The notes under the pieces: generated by a model
What the model was told of the DNA's origin: nothing
The model's input: the letters and a program-made list of their open reading frames with translations, nothing else
Database searches by the model: none
Translations under genes and position numbers: made by a program
Origin: Microbacter sp. GSS18
GTDB taxonomy: Bacteria > Actinomycetota > Actinomycetes > Actinomycetales > Microbacteriaceae
Assembly (NCBI GenBank): GCA_029319145.1
Contig: CP119753.1
Span: forward strand, 1,922,001 to 1,986,000
Direction: 5' to 3'
DNA length: 64,000 nucleotides
Shown: positions 9,214 through 18,512 of the stretch, in pieces
Layout: each line of letters begins with the position of its first letter
How positions within the stretch are numbered: position 1 is the stretch's first letter

Positions 9214-9246
9214 GTGAACAGTGTGGCGGATGTTACGGAAGTTCAC
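9214..9246 (-). promoter_or_regulatory. candidate promoter/operator of the LGFP gene
   Basis: TAACAT on the minus strand (9230-9235) lies between inverted half-sites GTGAAC (9214-9219) and GTTCAC (9241-9246). A transcription start here would give a leader of about 45 nt. The half-sites are only 6 bp, so operator function is a guess. Confidence 0.3.
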
Positions 9247-9295
9247 CACTCTTGCGCACCGAATTCCCCACGGCCGCGGCTCCGCGGCGCCCCGC

Positions 9296-10420
9296 TCACA
9301 GGTCCGCGTGCAGCTGCCACACCCGCTCCGCCGCGCCGTGCCACGAGAAGGCGCGCCCGCGGTCGGCGGCGAGCACGGCCCAGCGCTCGGCCGCCCGCGT
9401 GGTCGAAAGCGCCTGGGCGAGGCCCTCCCCCATGCCCTCGGCGAGCGCGGCGTCGTCCGCGGCGTCGACGAGCATGCCGCCGTCGACGACGACGTCGCGG
9501 TGGACGGCCGAGGCCGACGCGATCACCGGGACGCCGAGCGCGAGGGCGTCGATCACGCGCCACGGGAACGCGGCTCGCCGCGAGGGCGCCAGCAGCGCCA
9601 GCGCCGCGCCGTAGACGGCGCCGCGGTCTAAGGTCTCGAGCGCGCCGCGCACGTGCAGTCGGCGCTCGGGGATGCCGGCCGCCGCGGCGATCTCCGCCAC
9701 CGCCGGCTCGAGCCCCTCGGGCACGTCGACGACCACGAGGGGCACGTCCACGCCGGAAGCGGCGACCGCGCGGAACCCTACCGACAGCGCATCCGAGGGC
9801 GCCGGGGTGCCTGACAGCAGCACGAACCCCTCGGGAAGTCCCAGCGAGCGGCGCCGTCCGACCTCGTCGCGCGGCACCGCGAGGTCGATCGCCGGGGCGC
9901 CCGCGATGACGCGCACGCGGCTGCCGAGTCTGGCCACGCCCGACAGACGCTCCCCGATCGCGTGGGTCGGGACGACGATCGCGTCGGCGTGCCGCGCCGC
10001 GCGCTTGAGCATCGCCCGATGCCAGGCCACGACGGACTTCGGCAGCTCGGCGGGCGTCTCCCAGGGGCGCATGTCCCACACCGTCACGACCGTCTGGTCG
10101 TGGTCGTGGACGCGATCGTGGCGGACCAGCGGCGCCAGCAGCGTCGGAGCATGGATCATCCCGCCGCCGATGCCCGAGGTCACGCCCATCTGCAGAGCGG
10201 CGGCCAGCTCGCGACGGGCCAGGGCCGTGCGGCGGAGGTCCACGAGGCCCGGGAGCGCGGCCTTGTCGCCGGCGCCTCCGGCGGGGGCGATGCCCTCGAC
10301 GGCGCAGCCCTCCGGCGCGGTGGCGATGAGCGCCCGGGCGAGGTCCCTCGCCCCGGTGGCGAGGTCGGCGTCGGTCGGCGCGGTGACCTGGTCGAGCATG
10401 ACCCGCAGGATCGCCGTCAT
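9296..10420 (-). CDS. glycosyltransferase, GT-B fold (GT4-like)
   Basis: 374 residues. The first half ends in a stretch typical of the acceptor domain (AIVVPTHAIGERL), and the second is the donor-binding domain (FVLLSGTPAPSDAL, then ALLAPSRRAAFPWRVIDALALGVPVIAS), which corresponds to the family motif around the donor-binding Glu; here that position reads FPWRVIDAL, so the usual Glu is Arg or displaced. The start ATG overlaps the stop of the LCP gene by 4 nt, giving the order purE-LCP-GT. It probably adds a sugar to a surface glycan that the LCP enzyme attaches to the wall. Substrate unknown. Confidence 0.7.
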   Translation of the reverse strand: MTAILRVMLDQVTAPTDADLATGARDLARALIATAPEGCAVEGIAPAGGAGDKAALPGLVDLRRTALARRELAAALQMGVTSGIGGGMIHAPTLLAPLVRHDRVHDHDQTVVTVWDMRPWETPAELPKSVVAWHRAMLKRAARHADAIVVPTHAIGERLSGVARLGSRVRVIAGAPAIDLAVPRDEVGRRRSLGLPEGFVLLSGTPAPSDALSVGFRAVAASGVDVPLVVVDVPEGLEPAVAEIAAAAGIPERRLHVRGALETLDRGAVYGAALALLAPSRRAAFPWRVIDALALGVPVIASASAVHRDVVVDGGMLVDAADDAALAEGMGEGLAQALSTTRAAERWAVLAADRGRAFSWHGAAERVWQLHADL

Positions 10421-11859
10421 GGCTCTTCGGTCGGGGCCGGCGGATGCAGCGTCTGCTGCACCAGCTCGCGGATGTAGGCGTAATCGGGCTCGGCCTCGTC
10501 GATGCCGCCCTCCGGAGTGAGCTCGATCGTCGTGACCTCCTGCTCCCTCGCCTGGAGCGCCAGGTCGGCGAGCGCCGGGATGAGCGACTGGGGCAGGTCG
10601 GTCTCGACCAGGTCGGTGCCGGCGGCGGCGATCTCCTGGAACCGGGTCAGGACCGTCTGCGGCGTGAACTGCGCGAGGATCGCCTCCTGCAGCTGGCGCT
10701 GACGCTTCATGCGGTCGAAGTCGCTCGTGGTGTACCTCGAGCGCGCGTACCACTGCGCGGTGTCGCCGTCCATGTGCTGCGGCCCCGGCTCGATCCAGCC
10801 GAAGGCCCACTCCTCAGCGGGCTGGCCCTCGTACGTCGGCCCGCCGCCCTTGGGCAGGCGCTCCTCGACGGTGATGTCGACGCCGCCGAGGGCGTCGATG
10901 AGCGATGCGAATCCGTTCATGTCGATGAACACGTAGTAGGGGATCTCGATGCCGAGGATCCCCTCGGCGGCATCCTTCGTGGCCTCGACGCCGGGCGTTG
11001 ATCCGTTCGCGCGCGCGTCGGGGTACAGCGCGTCGCCGTCGCGGCAGACCTCGACCTCGGTGCGCAGCTGGTTGATGCCGCTGGTCCAGCCGCAGTTCGG
11101 GTCGGCGACGCCCTGGTGCACGTCGGGGTACAGCTCCTTCATGGGCCCGTCCGCGAACGGGAAGTGGGGCATGTCGCGCGGGATGCCGGTGATCGTCGTC
11201 GCACCGGTGTCGGCGTTGACCGACACCACCGAGATGCTGTCGAAGCGCATCGAGTCGCGGCCCTCACCGCTGTCGGCGCCGAGCAGCAGGATGTTGTAGT
11301 AGCCGTCCGACGGCGGAACGCTCGGGCCGCTCGCGCCGAAGATCGCGCCCAGCGTGTCGCGCGTGATGCCGGCGTAGAGGGCCGCGTACGCCGCCGAACC
11401 GCCCGACACGACCATCAGCACCACGGCCAGCAGCGCGATGCCGAACCGCGCGACCGGGCCGGTGCGCACCAGGCGGACCAGGCGCAGCGTGTCCACGGCG
11501 AGCACCACCCACAGCACCGCGTAGGCGATGAGCACGATCTGCGCCGCGGTGAGGACGAACCAGTTCGTCGCGATCGCGATCGCGACGGTGCGCCACAGCG
11601 CGTACACGAGCACGGCGAGGAGGGCCGCCGTCCACAGGCCCAGTGTCGCGCCCAGTCCGATGCGGCCGAGGCGGCGGTTGCCGGCCAGTGCCTGGGCCGA
11701 ACCCGGGATCAGGAAGCCCAGCGCCACGAGCCACCAGCCCCGGCGGGTCATCATGGCGCGCGAGCCGGTGTCGGGATGGCGCAGCGGACGCTCTTCGACC
11801 AGGCTGCGGGCGGGCCCGGGCGCAGGCGGCGCCTGCCGACGCGGCGGGGCGATGCTCAC
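10417..11859 (-). CDS. LCP family (LytR-CpsA-Psr) cell-wall glycopolymer ligase
   Basis: 480 residues. GTG start overlapping the purE stop by 4 nt. About 35 polar residues are followed by four membrane helices (residues 40-160) and then the extracellular LCP domain: [21 protein letters not shown] near residue 190, the IPRDM motif, and the Arg cluster [19 protein letters not shown] near residue 375, which binds the pyrophosphate of the lipid-linked polymer. LCP enzymes transfer glycopolymers from undecaprenyl pyrophosphate to peptidoglycan. Four helices rather than one before the domain is common in actinobacterial members. Neighbouring glycosyltransferases suggest the cargo is the rhamnose-containing polymer made in this region. 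Confidence 0.88.
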   Translation of the reverse strand: MSIAPPRRQAPPAPGPARSLVEERPLRHPDTGSRAMMTRRGWWLVALGFLIPGSAQALAGNRRLGRIGLGATLGLWTAALLAVLVYALWRTVAIAIATNWFVLTAAQIVLIAYAVLWVVLAVDTLRLVRLVRTGPVARFGIALLAVVLMVVSGGSAAYAALYAGITRDTLGAIFGASGPSVPPSDGYYNILLLGADSGEGRDSMRFDSISVVSVNADTGATTITGIPRDMPHFPFADGPMKELYPDVHQGVADPNCGWTSGINQLRTEVEVCRDGDALYPDARANGSTPGVEATKDAAEGILGIEIPYYVFIDMNGFASLIDALGGVDITVEERLPKGGGPTYEGQPAEEWAFGWIEPGPQHMDGDTAQWYARSRYTTSDFDRMKRQRQLQEAILAQFTPQTVLTRFQEIAAAGTDLVETDLPQSLIPALADLALQAREQEVTTIELTPEGGIDEAEPDYAYIRELVQQTLHPPAPTEEP

Positions 11860-12371
11860 AGCGACTCCTTGAGCCGCCGGTTCTTCTCCTCCACCTGCGC
11901 CTCGAGGTCGCGGGCGTACTCCTCGATGCGGTCGCCGAGCACGGCGTCGGCGGCGCCGATGATCCGCGCGGCGAGGAGGCCGGCGTTCTTGGCGCCGTTG
12001 ATCGAGACCGTCGCGACGGGGATGCCGGCAGGCATCTGCACGATGCTCAGCAGCGAGTCCATGCCGTCGAGCGTCGCCAGCTGCACCGGGACCCCCACCA
12101 CCGGCAGCGCCGTCATCGACGCCAGCATGCCGGGGAGGTGCGCGGCGCCCCCCGCGCCGGCGACGATGACGCGCAGGCCGCGGCCCCGCGCCTCACGGGC
12201 GTAGCGCATGAGCTTGTCGGGCGTGCGGTGGGCCGACACCACCTCGACCTCGTGCGGGACGCCGAGGTCGGTGAGGATCTGCGACGCGTCGCTCATGACG
12301 CGCCAGTCCGAGTCGGAGCCCATGACGACGCCGACCAGCGGCGCCTCGGAGGAATGCAGCGGCGTGGTCAC
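11856..12371 (-). CDS. purE: N5-carboxyaminoimidazole ribonucleotide mutase
   Basis: 171 residues. [20 protein letters not shown] and [12 protein letters not shown] are the standard PurE motifs for phosphate and carboxylate binding. It converts N5-CAIR, made by PurK, to CAIR in purine synthesis. A C-terminal extension of about 15 charged residues ([11 protein letters not shown]) is seen. GTG start with a TAGCCT box 6 nt upstream and no Shine-Dalgarno, so probably leaderless. purK is 188 bp upstream on the same strand but separated by an inverted repeat, so the two are likely separate units. Confidence 0.95.
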   Translation of the reverse strand: MTTPLHSSEAPLVGVVMGSDSDWRVMSDASQILTDLGVPHEVEVVSAHRTPDKLMRYAREARGRGLRVIVAGAGGAAHLPGMLASMTALPVVGVPVQLATLDGMDSLLSIVQMPAGIPVATVSINGAKNAGLLAARIIGAADAVLGDRIEEYARDLEAQVEEKNRRLKESL

Positions 12372-12383
12372 CTGTCCAGGCTA
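12372..12383 (-). promoter_or_regulatory. leaderless-type promoter of purE
   Basis: TAGCCT on the minus strand (12383-12378), 6-nt spacer, then the GTG start at 12371. Confidence 0.6.
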
Positions 12384-12462
12384 GATCGCCCTGCGCCAAG
12401 TTGCCCGCAGCGGCACGCATCCGCCCCTCCCCATTCCCGCCCTGCTCCCCCTGCAGAATGAC

Positions 12463-12519
12463 CGTCACGGCGCCATCGCACCGGCATGCGGGCGGAGAAG
12501 CTGCTACCGCGCCGTGACG
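12463..12519 (-). repeat. 11-bp inverted repeat between purK and purE
   Basis: CGTCACGGCGC (12463-12473) and its exact complement (12509-12519) are 35 bp apart in the 187-bp gap. It could end purK transcription; the long loop makes it a poor classical terminator. Nothing else was recognised in this gap apart from the purE -10 box. Confidence 0.45.
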
Positions 12520-12558
12520 TCAAGAGAGCCGGGGGGAACAGAGCGGAGGGAACAAGCG

Positions 12559-13695
12559 TCAGTCGTCGAAGAACGCGGCCGCGGCGCGGGCCTGGTAGGC
12601 CACGTCATCGAGGTCCTCGCCGGAGCAGTTGACGTGACCGACCTTGCGGCCCGGGCGCGGCGCCTTGCCGTAGGTGTGGATCTTGGCCGCCGGATGCTCG
12701 GCCATCGCGACGCCGAAGCGGTCGGTCAGCCCCTCCGACTGCGGGCCGCCGAGGATGTTCACCATGACCGACCACGGATGCCGCGGCGACGGGTCGCCCA
12801 GCGGCAGGTCGAGCACCGCGCGCAGGTGCTGCTCGAACTGGTCGGTGACGGCGCCGTCCTGCGTCCAGTGCCCGCTGTTGTGCGGGCGCATCGCGAGCTC
12901 GTTGACCAGGATGCGGTCGTCGGTGGTCTCGAACAGCTCCACCGCCAGCATGCCGGTGACTCCGAGCCCCTCGGCGATCGCGGTGCCGACCTTCGCGGCG
13001 ACGTCGGCGAGCCGTCCGCCCGCGTGGGGCGCGGGCGCGACGACCTCGGCGCACACGCCGTCGCGCTGCAGCGTCTGCACGACGGGGTACACCGCCATCT
13101 CGCCGGACGGGCGGCGCGCGACCTGCTGTGCGAGCTCGCGCGTGAAGTCGACGAGCTCCTCGACCAGGAGCGAGCCGCCGCGGGCGTCCTCGGCGAGCGC
13201 TGCGAACCAGTCGTCGGCCTCGGTCGCCGCCGACACGACGCGCACGCCCTTGCCGTCGTATCCGCCGCGCGGGGTCTTCACGACGGCACGGCCGCCGTGC
13301 GCGTCCAGGAAGTCCTGGAGCTCGGCCGGACCCGACACCGCGGCCCACTCCGGCTGGGGCATCCCGAGATCCTCGAGGCGCTCGCGCATCTCGATCTTGT
13401 CCTGTGCGAACCGCAGCGCCGGACCGCCCGGGTGCACCGGAATGCCGGCCTCGGCCACGGCGGCGAGCACGTCCTGCGGCACGTGCTCGTGGTCGAAGGT
13501 CAGCACGTCGACGCCGCGGGCGAACGCGAGCACCGTCGCGGCGTCGCGATAGTCGCCCACCGCGGTGGCCGCCAGGGCCGCCGACATCCCTTCGGCCTCG
13601 GCGAGCACGCTCAGCTCGACCCCCATTTCGACCGCCGGCGCGATCATCATCCGGGCCAGCTGCCCTCCGCCGACGACTCCGACACGCAGCGCCAT
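12559..13695 (-). CDS. purK: 5-(carboxyamino)imidazole ribonucleotide synthase
   Basis: 378 residues of ATP-grasp enzyme. The N-terminal GVVGGGQLARMM is the PurK signature; ATP-grasp motifs follow (VVKTPRGGYDGKGV, LLVEELVDFTRE, NELAMRPHNSGHWT). It forms N5-CAIR from AIR, bicarbonate and ATP. The ATG at 13695 is chosen because GGAAGGAG lies 6 nt upstream and the usual N-terminus (MALRVGVVGGGQL) begins there. It lies 61 bp downstream of the PH-domain gene, past a strong hairpin. Confidence 0.95.
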   Translation of the reverse strand: MALRVGVVGGGQLARMMIAPAVEMGVELSVLAEAEGMSAALAATAVGDYRDAATVLAFARGVDVLTFDHEHVPQDVLAAVAEAGIPVHPGGPALRFAQDKIEMRERLEDLGMPQPEWAAVSGPAELQDFLDAHGGRAVVKTPRGGYDGKGVRVVSAATEADDWFAALAEDARGGSLLVEELVDFTRELAQQVARRPSGEMAVYPVVQTLQRDGVCAEVVAPAPHAGGRLADVAAKVGTAIAEGLGVTGMLAVELFETTDDRILVNELAMRPHNSGHWTQDGAVTDQFEQHLRAVLDLPLGDPSPRHPWSVMVNILGGPQSEGLTDRFGVAMAEHPAAKIHTYGKAPRPGRKVGHVNCSGEDLDDVAYQARAAAAFFDD

Positions 13696-13727
13696 GCCGC
13701 TCCTTCCGTCCCCTCCATCTTTCCTCA

Positions 13728-13753
13728 CGACGGGCCCACCCGGGGGCCCGTCG
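13728..13753 (-). terminator. hairpin after the PH-domain gene
   Basis: CGACGGGCCC pairs with GGGCCCGTCG around a 6-nt loop, 3 bp past the stop of the PH-domain gene and 32 bp before the purK start. It may end or attenuate read-through into purK. Confidence 0.55.
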
Positions 13754-13756
13754 CCG

Positions 13757-14311
13757 TCAGGTGACGGTGGGGCCGGTCGGCAGGGGCTGGGCGTCGCGGT
13801 GCGCGAGGATCTGGTTGACCTCGATCTGGTCGACCAGCACCTCCTGGACGAGGACGGCGCTGGGGACGTCCGCGAGCCGCATCGGCTCCTCGACGCCGCC
13901 CGACAGCGTCAGCGTCCCCGCGCCCCACATCCGCTGGAGGATGCTTCGGCGCAGCTGCACCGTGTAGCCGCGGACGTGGGCGAGCTCGCGCACGCGCGGC
14001 GCGAACAGCCCGCGGCGCTCGATGACGCGCTGCGTCGTGATCGTGTAGACGTGGGCGAGCCAGGACAGATACGGCAGCACCACCAGCAGCAGCACCACCG
14101 CCCCGGCCGCGGCCAGCAGCATCCAGTCCTCGTACGGCTCGGACAGGTTTCCCAGCAGGTAGCCGCACGCGGCCGCGACCGCGATCAGCACGAGAGCAGA
14201 CCACACCAGGCGCCGCGCATGGGGCCGGAACCGCGCGACCCGCTTCTCGGGCGCCTCGACGCCCGGAGCGGGCGTCTGCGGGCGCCCGCCGTAGGACGTC
14301 GGCTGGGTCAT
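13757..14311 (-). CDS. PH domain-containing membrane protein (bPH2-like)
   Basis: 184 residues: a short polar start, two membrane helices (about residues 30-85: WSALVLIAVAAACGYLL and WMLLAAAGAVVLLLVVL), then a bacterial PH-like domain with TITTQRVIERRGLFAPRVRELAHVRGY, a hallmark of YdbS/YdbT-type proteins. Function in this family is not settled. The start was placed at MTQPTSYGG; a Gly/Ala-rich GGAGG lies too close (1 nt) to act as a ribosome site, but AACAAT sits 6 nt upstream as in leaderless genes. In Microbacteriaceae it usually sits beside purK and birA, as here. Confidence 0.8.
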   Translation of the reverse strand: MTQPTSYGGRPQTPAPGVEAPEKRVARFRPHARRLVWSALVLIAVAAACGYLLGNLSEPYEDWMLLAAAGAVVLLLVVLPYLSWLAHVYTITTQRVIERRGLFAPRVRELAHVRGYTVQLRRSILQRMWGAGTLTLSGGVEEPMRLADVPSAVLVQEVLVDQIEVNQILAHRDAQPLPTGPTVT

Positions 14312-14323
14312 GCCTCCATTGTT
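14312..14323 (-). promoter_or_regulatory. possible leaderless promoter of PH-domain gene
   Basis: AACAAT on the minus strand (14323-14318), 6 nt before the ATG. The same box and spacing precede the flavoprotein gene at 25837. Confidence 0.35.
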
Positions 14324-14393
14324 GTCCGCTGTTGAGACATCCTGTCCACGAACGCGCCACATCGCGACACACTGGGCGCCGGCGGACGGAGTG

Positions 14394-15215
14394 TCACCGC
14401 ACGTGGACGACGTCCCCCGCCCCCACCGCGGTGCGCTTCCCGGCATCGTCGGCGACGACGAGGCGTCCGTCGGGATCGAGCTCGACGGCGGTGCCGACGA
14501 GCGTCTCACCGTCCGGCAGGCTCGCCTTCACCCGCTCGCCGATCGTGACGCACAGGCGGGTGACGGCGGCGTGCACGCCGGCCTCGCGGGCATCGCCGCC
14601 CGCCGCCACGAGCGCGCGCAGCTGCTCGTCGAGATCGCGCAGGTAGTCCGCCAGCAGGCGGTCGATGTCGGCGTCGAGGCCGACCACCTGGAGCGACACG
14701 GCGGTGTCGACCGGCAGCTGGTCGGCGCTCATCGCGGTGTTCACGCCCGCACCGATCACGACGGCATCCGGGTCCACGGCGACGACCTCCGCGAGGATGC
14801 CGCACAGCTTTCGGCCCGGATCGTCGGGGAGCCGATGATCGAACAGCAGCACGTCGTTGGGCCACTTCAGTCGCGCCCGCACGGGCGCGGTCGCCGACTG
14901 CGCGGCGACCGCGCGCGTCATCGCCGCTCCGGCGGCGAGCGGGAGCCAGCCTCGCGCGGCGGCGGGCAGCTCGGCGACGCGCAGCAGCACAGAGACGGCC
15001 AGGGCCGTTCCGGCCGGAGCCTTCCACACCCGGTCCAGGCGACCGCGGCCCGCCCGCTGGTCGTCGGTGAGGAGCACCGACAGGTGGGGCCAGGCATCCG
15101 GGGCGGCGCCGACGAGGGCGACCAGGTCGGCGTTGGTCGAGCCGGTCGACGCCAGGACCTCGACGCGGGGGCTCACGCGGCGCGTGAGGGGCAGGGAATC
15201 GGCGGAGACGGCCAT
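14394..15215 (-). CDS. birA: biotin--[acetyl-CoA-carboxylase] ligase
   Basis: 273 residues. The catalytic loop GRGRLDRVW (GRGRxGRxW family motif, with D for G) at about residues 56-64 and KWPND near 117 are present, as is the C-terminal SH3-like domain. There is no N-terminal helix-turn-helix, so this is the monofunctional type and not a repressor. It attaches biotin to the alpha subunit of acyl-CoA carboxylase (K554 of the protein at 22579-24345). It is divergent from the beta-subunit gene, sharing a 112-bp promoter region. The ATG start follows TAACGT by 6 nt with no Shine-Dalgarno. Confidence 0.93.
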   Translation of the reverse strand: MAVSADSLPLTRRVSPRVEVLASTGSTNADLVALVGAAPDAWPHLSVLLTDDQRAGRGRLDRVWKAPAGTALAVSVLLRVAELPAAARGWLPLAAGAAMTRAVAAQSATAPVRARLKWPNDVLLFDHRLPDDPGRKLCGILAEVVAVDPDAVVIGAGVNTAMSADQLPVDTAVSLQVVGLDADIDRLLADYLRDLDEQLRALVAAGGDAREAGVHAAVTRLCVTIGERVKASLPDGETLVGTAVELDPDGRLVVADDAGKRTAVGAGDVVHVR

Positions 15216-15227
15216 GCGCCCACGTTA
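15216..15227 (-). promoter_or_regulatory. leaderless-type promoter of birA
   Basis: TAACGT on the minus strand (15227-15222), 6 nt before the ATG at 15215. Confidence 0.6.
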
Positions 15228-15275
15228 CGACCACGACCGCCGGACGGCAGCGGTCCACAGCGGATGGCGTCAGCC

Positions 15276-15287
15276 CTTGTGCGAACC
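15276..15287 (+). promoter_or_regulatory. shared carboxylase promoter motif CTTGTGCGAACC (copy 1)
   Basis: This 12-mer ends exactly 27 nt before the -10 box of the beta-subunit gene. The same motif (one base different) ends exactly 27 nt before the -10 box of the alpha-subunit gene at 22527-22538. It is likely a regulator site; it also lies in the birA upstream region. Confidence 0.55.
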
Positions 15288-15314
15288 CTCCAACCGTTGC
15301 GGGGGCGCGCTCGC

Positions 15315-15327
15315 TAGGGTGGAACGC
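15315..15327 (+). promoter_or_regulatory. leaderless-type promoter of acyl-CoA carboxylase beta gene
   Basis: TAGGGT (15315-15320), a 7-nt spacer, then GTG. The -35 area (AACCGT) is poor, which fits an activator-dependent promoter. Confidence 0.6.
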
Positions 15328-16917
15328 GTGACCCATGAGCCCGATCTGTCCTCGACCGCCGGCAAGATCGCCGATCTCCGCAAGCGTTACGAGGAAGCCG
15401 TCGTCGACGCCGAGAAGATCTCGCAGGACAAGCAGCACGCCAAGGGCAAGCTCACCGCCCGCGAGCGCATCGAGCTGCTCGTGGACCAGGGATCCTTCGT
15501 CGAGTTCGACGAGTACGTGCGTCACCGGACGACGGCGTTCGGCATGGACCGCACCCGCCCCTACGGCGACTCGGTCGTCACGGGCGTCGGCACGATCCAC
15601 GGCCGCACCGTCGCGGTGTACGCCCAGGACTTCACGACCTTCGGCGGCTCCCTCGGCGAGGTCGCCGGCGAGAAGATCATCAAGATCATGGAGTTCGCGA
15701 TGCGCGACGGCATGCCGTGCATCGGCATCCTCGACTCCGGCGGCGCCCGCATCCAGGAGGGCGTCGTCGCGCTCGGCAAGTACGGTGAGATCTTCCGCCT
15801 GAACACCGCCGCCTCGGGCGTGATCCCGCAGATCTCCATCATCATGGGCCCCGCAGCCGGCGGCGCGGTGTACTCGCCCGCGCTCACCGACTTCGTCGTG
15901 ATGGTCGACAAGACCAGCCAGATGTTCGTCACCGGCCCCGACGTCATCAAGACCGTCACCGGCGAGGACGTCGGCATGGAGGAGCTCGGCGGCGCGCACA
16001 CGCACAACACGCGCTCGGGCGTCGCGCACTACCTCGCCGAGGACGAGGACGACGCGATCGACTACGTCCGCACCCTGCTGGGCTTCCTCCCCGACAACAA
16101 CATGTCGGAGCTGCCCGTCTACGAGACGGAGTTCGAGTTCGAGACGACGGATGCCGATCGCGTGCTGAACACGATCATCCCCGACTCGCCGAACCAGCCC
16201 TACGACATCCACGACGTCATCCGCCACGTCGTCGACGCCGAGGACTTCCTCGAGGTGCAGCCGCTGTTCGCCCCGAACATCGTCATCGGCTTCGGCCGCG
16301 TCGAGGGCCGCACGGTCGGCATCATCGCCAACCAGCCCTCGCAGATGGCCGGCACGCTCAACATCGACGCCGGCGAGAAGGCGAGCCGGTTCGTGCGGTT
16401 CTGCGACGCCTTCTCGGTGCCGATCGTCACCCTCGTCGACGTTCCCGGCTATCTTCCCGGCACCGACCAGGAATGGACCGGCGTCATCCGCCGCGGCGCG
16501 AAGCTGCTGTACGCGTATGCCGAGGCGACGGTGCCGCTGGTGACGGTGATCCTGCGCAAGGCCTACGGCGGCGCCTACATCGTGATGGGCTCGAAGCAGC
16601 TGGGCGCCGACATCAACCTCGCGTGGCCGACCGCCGAGATCGCCGTCATGGGGGGCCAGGGAGCGGTCAACATCCTCTATCGAGGCGAGATCAAGCGCGC
16701 CGAGGAGGCCGGCGAGGACGTCGCCGCTGTCCGCACGCGCCTCGCCAACGAGTACACCTACAACGTCGCCTCGCCGTTCCTGGCCGCCGAGCGCGGCGAG
16801 CTCGACGGCATCATCGAGCCGGCGGCCACGCGCGTGTCGATCGCGAAGTCGCTGCGGGCCCTGCGCGGCAAGCGCGCGAGCCTGCCGCCCAAGAAGCACG
16901 GGAACATCCCGCTGTGA
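15328..16917 (+). CDS. acyl-CoA carboxylase subunit beta (carboxyltransferase)
   Basis: 529 residues, the usual length for actinobacterial AccD5/PccB-type carboxyltransferases. It opens with [13 protein letters not shown] and [11 protein letters not shown], and carries the two crotonase-fold oxyanion motifs ([11 protein letters not shown] and [16 protein letters not shown] in the N-domain; the second set around [12 protein letters not shown] and [13 protein letters not shown]). It transfers carboxyl from biotin on the alpha subunit to acetyl- or propionyl-CoA. GTG at 15328 is chosen over the in-frame GTG at 15319, which lies inside the -10 box. The stop overlaps the epsilon-subunit GTG by 4 nt. 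Acetyl- versus propionyl-CoA preference cannot be read safely. Confidence 0.93.
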   Translation: MTHEPDLSSTAGKIADLRKRYEEAVVDAEKISQDKQHAKGKLTARERIELLVDQGSFVEFDEYVRHRTTAFGMDRTRPYGDSVVTGVGTIHGRTVAVYAQDFTTFGGSLGEVAGEKIIKIMEFAMRDGMPCIGILDSGGARIQEGVVALGKYGEIFRLNTAASGVIPQISIIMGPAAGGAVYSPALTDFVVMVDKTSQMFVTGPDVIKTVTGEDVGMEELGGAHTHNTRSGVAHYLAEDEDDAIDYVRTLLGFLPDNNMSELPVYETEFEFETTDADRVLNTIIPDSPNQPYDIHDVIRHVVDAEDFLEVQPLFAPNIVIGFGRVEGRTVGIIANQPSQMAGTLNIDAGEKASRFVRFCDAFSVPIVTLVDVPGYLPGTDQEWTGVIRRGAKLLYAYAEATVPLVTVILRKAYGGAYIVMGSKQLGADINLAWPTAEIAVMGGQGAVNILYRGEIKRAEEAGEDVAAVRTRLANEYTYNVASPFLAAERGELDGIIEPAATRVSIAKSLRALRGKRASLPPKKHGNIPL

Positions 16918-17147
16918 GCGCCGACGAGCTCGAGCAGGGCGCGGGCGTGCGCGTCGACGTGCGGCGCGGCAGCCCCACGGACGACGAGCTGGCCGCCCTC
17001 GTGGCCGTCGTCAGCGAGGCGTACGTCACCGAGGCCGAGACCGCCGTCGCCGACGAGCCCGCGCGCCGCAGTGCGTGGTCGGTGTCGCAGCGCAGCCTCC
17101 GCGAGCCCCTGCGGCGCGAGCTCGGGTGGGGTCCCTGGACCTGCTGA
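16914..17147 (+). CDS. acyl-CoA carboxylase epsilon subunit
   Basis: 77 residues, starting with GTG that overlaps the beta stop by 4 nt. The core [18 protein letters not shown] is the AccE signature, and the end ([14 protein letters not shown], then GWGPWTC) is a usual variant of the W-rich tail. Epsilon subunits bind and stabilise the beta hexamer and raise activity of actinobacterial acyl-CoA carboxylases. The tight coupling to beta supports the call. Confidence 0.88.
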   Translation: MSADELEQGAGVRVDVRRGSPTDDELAALVAVVSEAYVTEAETAVADEPARRSAWSVSQRSLREPLRRELGWGPWTC

Positions 17148-17167
17148 ACCCCGCTCACGGGCCGGGA

Positions 17168-17251
17168 GGGGGATATTTGTCCCCCGAAATACCTACAGAC
17201 GAACCTCCTGCGGTGGGGTTTACTGATTATTGCTGGAACGCATCAGCGTTC
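17168..17251. other. AT-richer noncoding patch with two small inverted repeats
   Basis: The 291-bp gap 17148-17438 has no gene I can support. Its first part is markedly richer in A and T than its surroundings and contains GGGGGA-TATTTG-TCCCCC (17168-17185) and GAACGC-ATCA-GCGTTC (17236-17251). Two stronger hairpins follow at 17328 and 17373. It could be a processed 3' region or a small RNA. Confidence 0.35.
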
Positions 17252-17327
17252 GGCTGACCTGCTCTCCGCTGCACGGACAGCAACAGGTTCGGCCCTTTGC
17301 GGACGGTTTTCGGGTAACCGCTCCGCC

Positions 17328-17362
17328 AGGCGAGGGGCGGGCGGCTTCGCCGCCCCTCGCCT
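17328..17362 (+). terminator. strong hairpin downstream of the carboxylase beta-epsilon pair
   Basis: AGGCGAGGGGCGG pairs perfectly over 13 bp with its complement around a 9-nt loop, followed by CTTCC. It lies between convergent units. Confidence 0.65.
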
Positions 17363-17372
17363 CTTCCGACAC

Positions 17373-17415
17373 CGCTCCCCGTCCTGGTTCCCCTCCCCCA
17401 CCGGGACGGGGAGCG
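17373..17415 (-). terminator. strong hairpin downstream of the sensor kinase operon
   Basis: CGCTCCCCGTCC and GGACGGGGAGCG form a 12-bp perfect stem with a 19-nt loop, 23 bp from the stop of the gene at 17439. Confidence 0.6.
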
Positions 17416-17438
17416 ATTTCCCTCCCGCTGCGGCGCGA

Positions 17439-18512
17439 TCAGGCCGCAGGCGGTCGGGGGATCTCCTGCCACAGGTCCACGGCGTCCTCGTCGCTCATGC
17501 CCTCTTCGGAGTCGGAGCGCCCGACGACGGTGACCGCGACGTCCGCGTGCGGGGATGTTCGGATGTACAGCCGGTCCGAGCTGGCCGCGCGCAGCGTCTC
17601 GGCCAGCCGCGCGCGGATGTCGACGAGCTCGTCCTCGTCCAGGGCCTCGAGGCCGCCCTCGTCCAGGACCGTGACCGTGGCGCCCCGGCGGCGGGCGCGA
17701 TCGAGCTCGGCGCGCACGCCGTCGTCGAGCAGCCGGGGGCCGCGCAGCTCGTCGCGCAGGCGCCCTTCGGCCAGCCGCGCCTCGAGCCGCTCGTCGTCGG
17801 TGAGCCGCCCCGACGCGGCGATCACGCGCGTGAGGATGGGACCGGCCACCGCGAGGGCACGCTGCACCTGCACGCGCCGCTCGCGCTGCCGCACCACGTG
17901 AGAGGCCTGCCAGGCCGACGCGGCGCGCTGCAGCTGAGCCAGCCGCGCGGTGTCCCGTGCCGCCCGGTCCATCGAGCGCACCAGCAGCTGCGCGGCCGCG
18001 ACCCACACCACCGAGCCCACGAGGCCGAGCGACAGGGCCTCGAGCGGACCCATCAGGACCATCGACGACACGGCCAGCAGCGCGATGCCGGACCACGCGA
18101 ACCACGGCCGCCGGCGCACCATGACGATCGTCATGAGCGCGCCGATCCCACCGAGGTACCACGTCGCGAAGGACTCCTCGCGGCCGTACGGGCCCACGGC
18201 GAGCGAGATCGCCGACGGGATCAGCGCCGCCGTCACCACCGCCAGGATCGCGGCGGAGCGGGGCAGGATCACCGGTCCGCGAGACCCCGACGTGAGGGGC
18301 AGATCGTCGCCCTGGCGCGCCGCCGCGGCCGCGCGCGGTCGGCGCACAGGCTCCCAGAACAGGCACAGCCACGTCGTGGCGAGGTATCCGATGAGGGCCA
18401 CGACGACCAGCAGCGGGTAGGGCACGGGCCGGCTCCACCACAGCCCGCGCGCGGCGAGGTAGGCGGTGAAGGCGAAGCCGAGGCCGATGAGCATGGTGCG
18501 GACGCTGATCAC
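17439..18512 (-). CDS. membrane protein of unknown function, co-operonic with a two-component system
   Basis: 357 residues, not recognised as a named family. The N-terminal half holds four to six hydrophobic segments; the C-terminal half (from about residue 185) is soluble and rich in Arg and Glu, with long helical stretches (ARDTARLAQLQRAASAWQASHVVRQRERR, read in parts) that could be a coiled coil. It ends in a possible beta-rich region (RLYIRTSPHADVAVTVVG). The helical linker looks like the dimerisation part of a NarX-type kinase but has no ATPase domain. GTG start overlapping the kinase stop by 4 nt, so it may be an accessory sensor for that kinase. That is inference. Confidence 0.5.
   Translation of the reverse strand: MISVRTMLIGLGFAFTAYLAARGLWWSRPVPYPLLVVVALIGYLATTWLCLFWEPVRRPRAAAAARQGDDLPLTSGSRGPVILPRSAAILAVVTAALIPSAISLAVGPYGREESFATWYLGGIGALMTIVMVRRRPWFAWSGIALLAVSSMVLMGPLEALSLGLVGSVVWVAAAQLLVRSMDRAARDTARLAQLQRAASAWQASHVVRQRERRVQVQRALAVAGPILTRVIAASGRLTDDERLEARLAEGRLRDELRGPRLLDDGVRAELDRARRRGATVTVLDEGGLEALDEDELVDIRARLAETLRAASSDRLYIRTSPHADVAVTVVGRSDSEEGMSDEDAVDLWQEIPRPPAA

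Noticed and set aside
7193..9614. Long plus-strand open frames opposite the LGFP gene, with repeated Arg/His/Pro-rich peptides
   Set aside because: They arise because the 162-bp repeat has no stop in those frames. The minus-strand frame has a signal peptide and known repeats, so it is the real gene.
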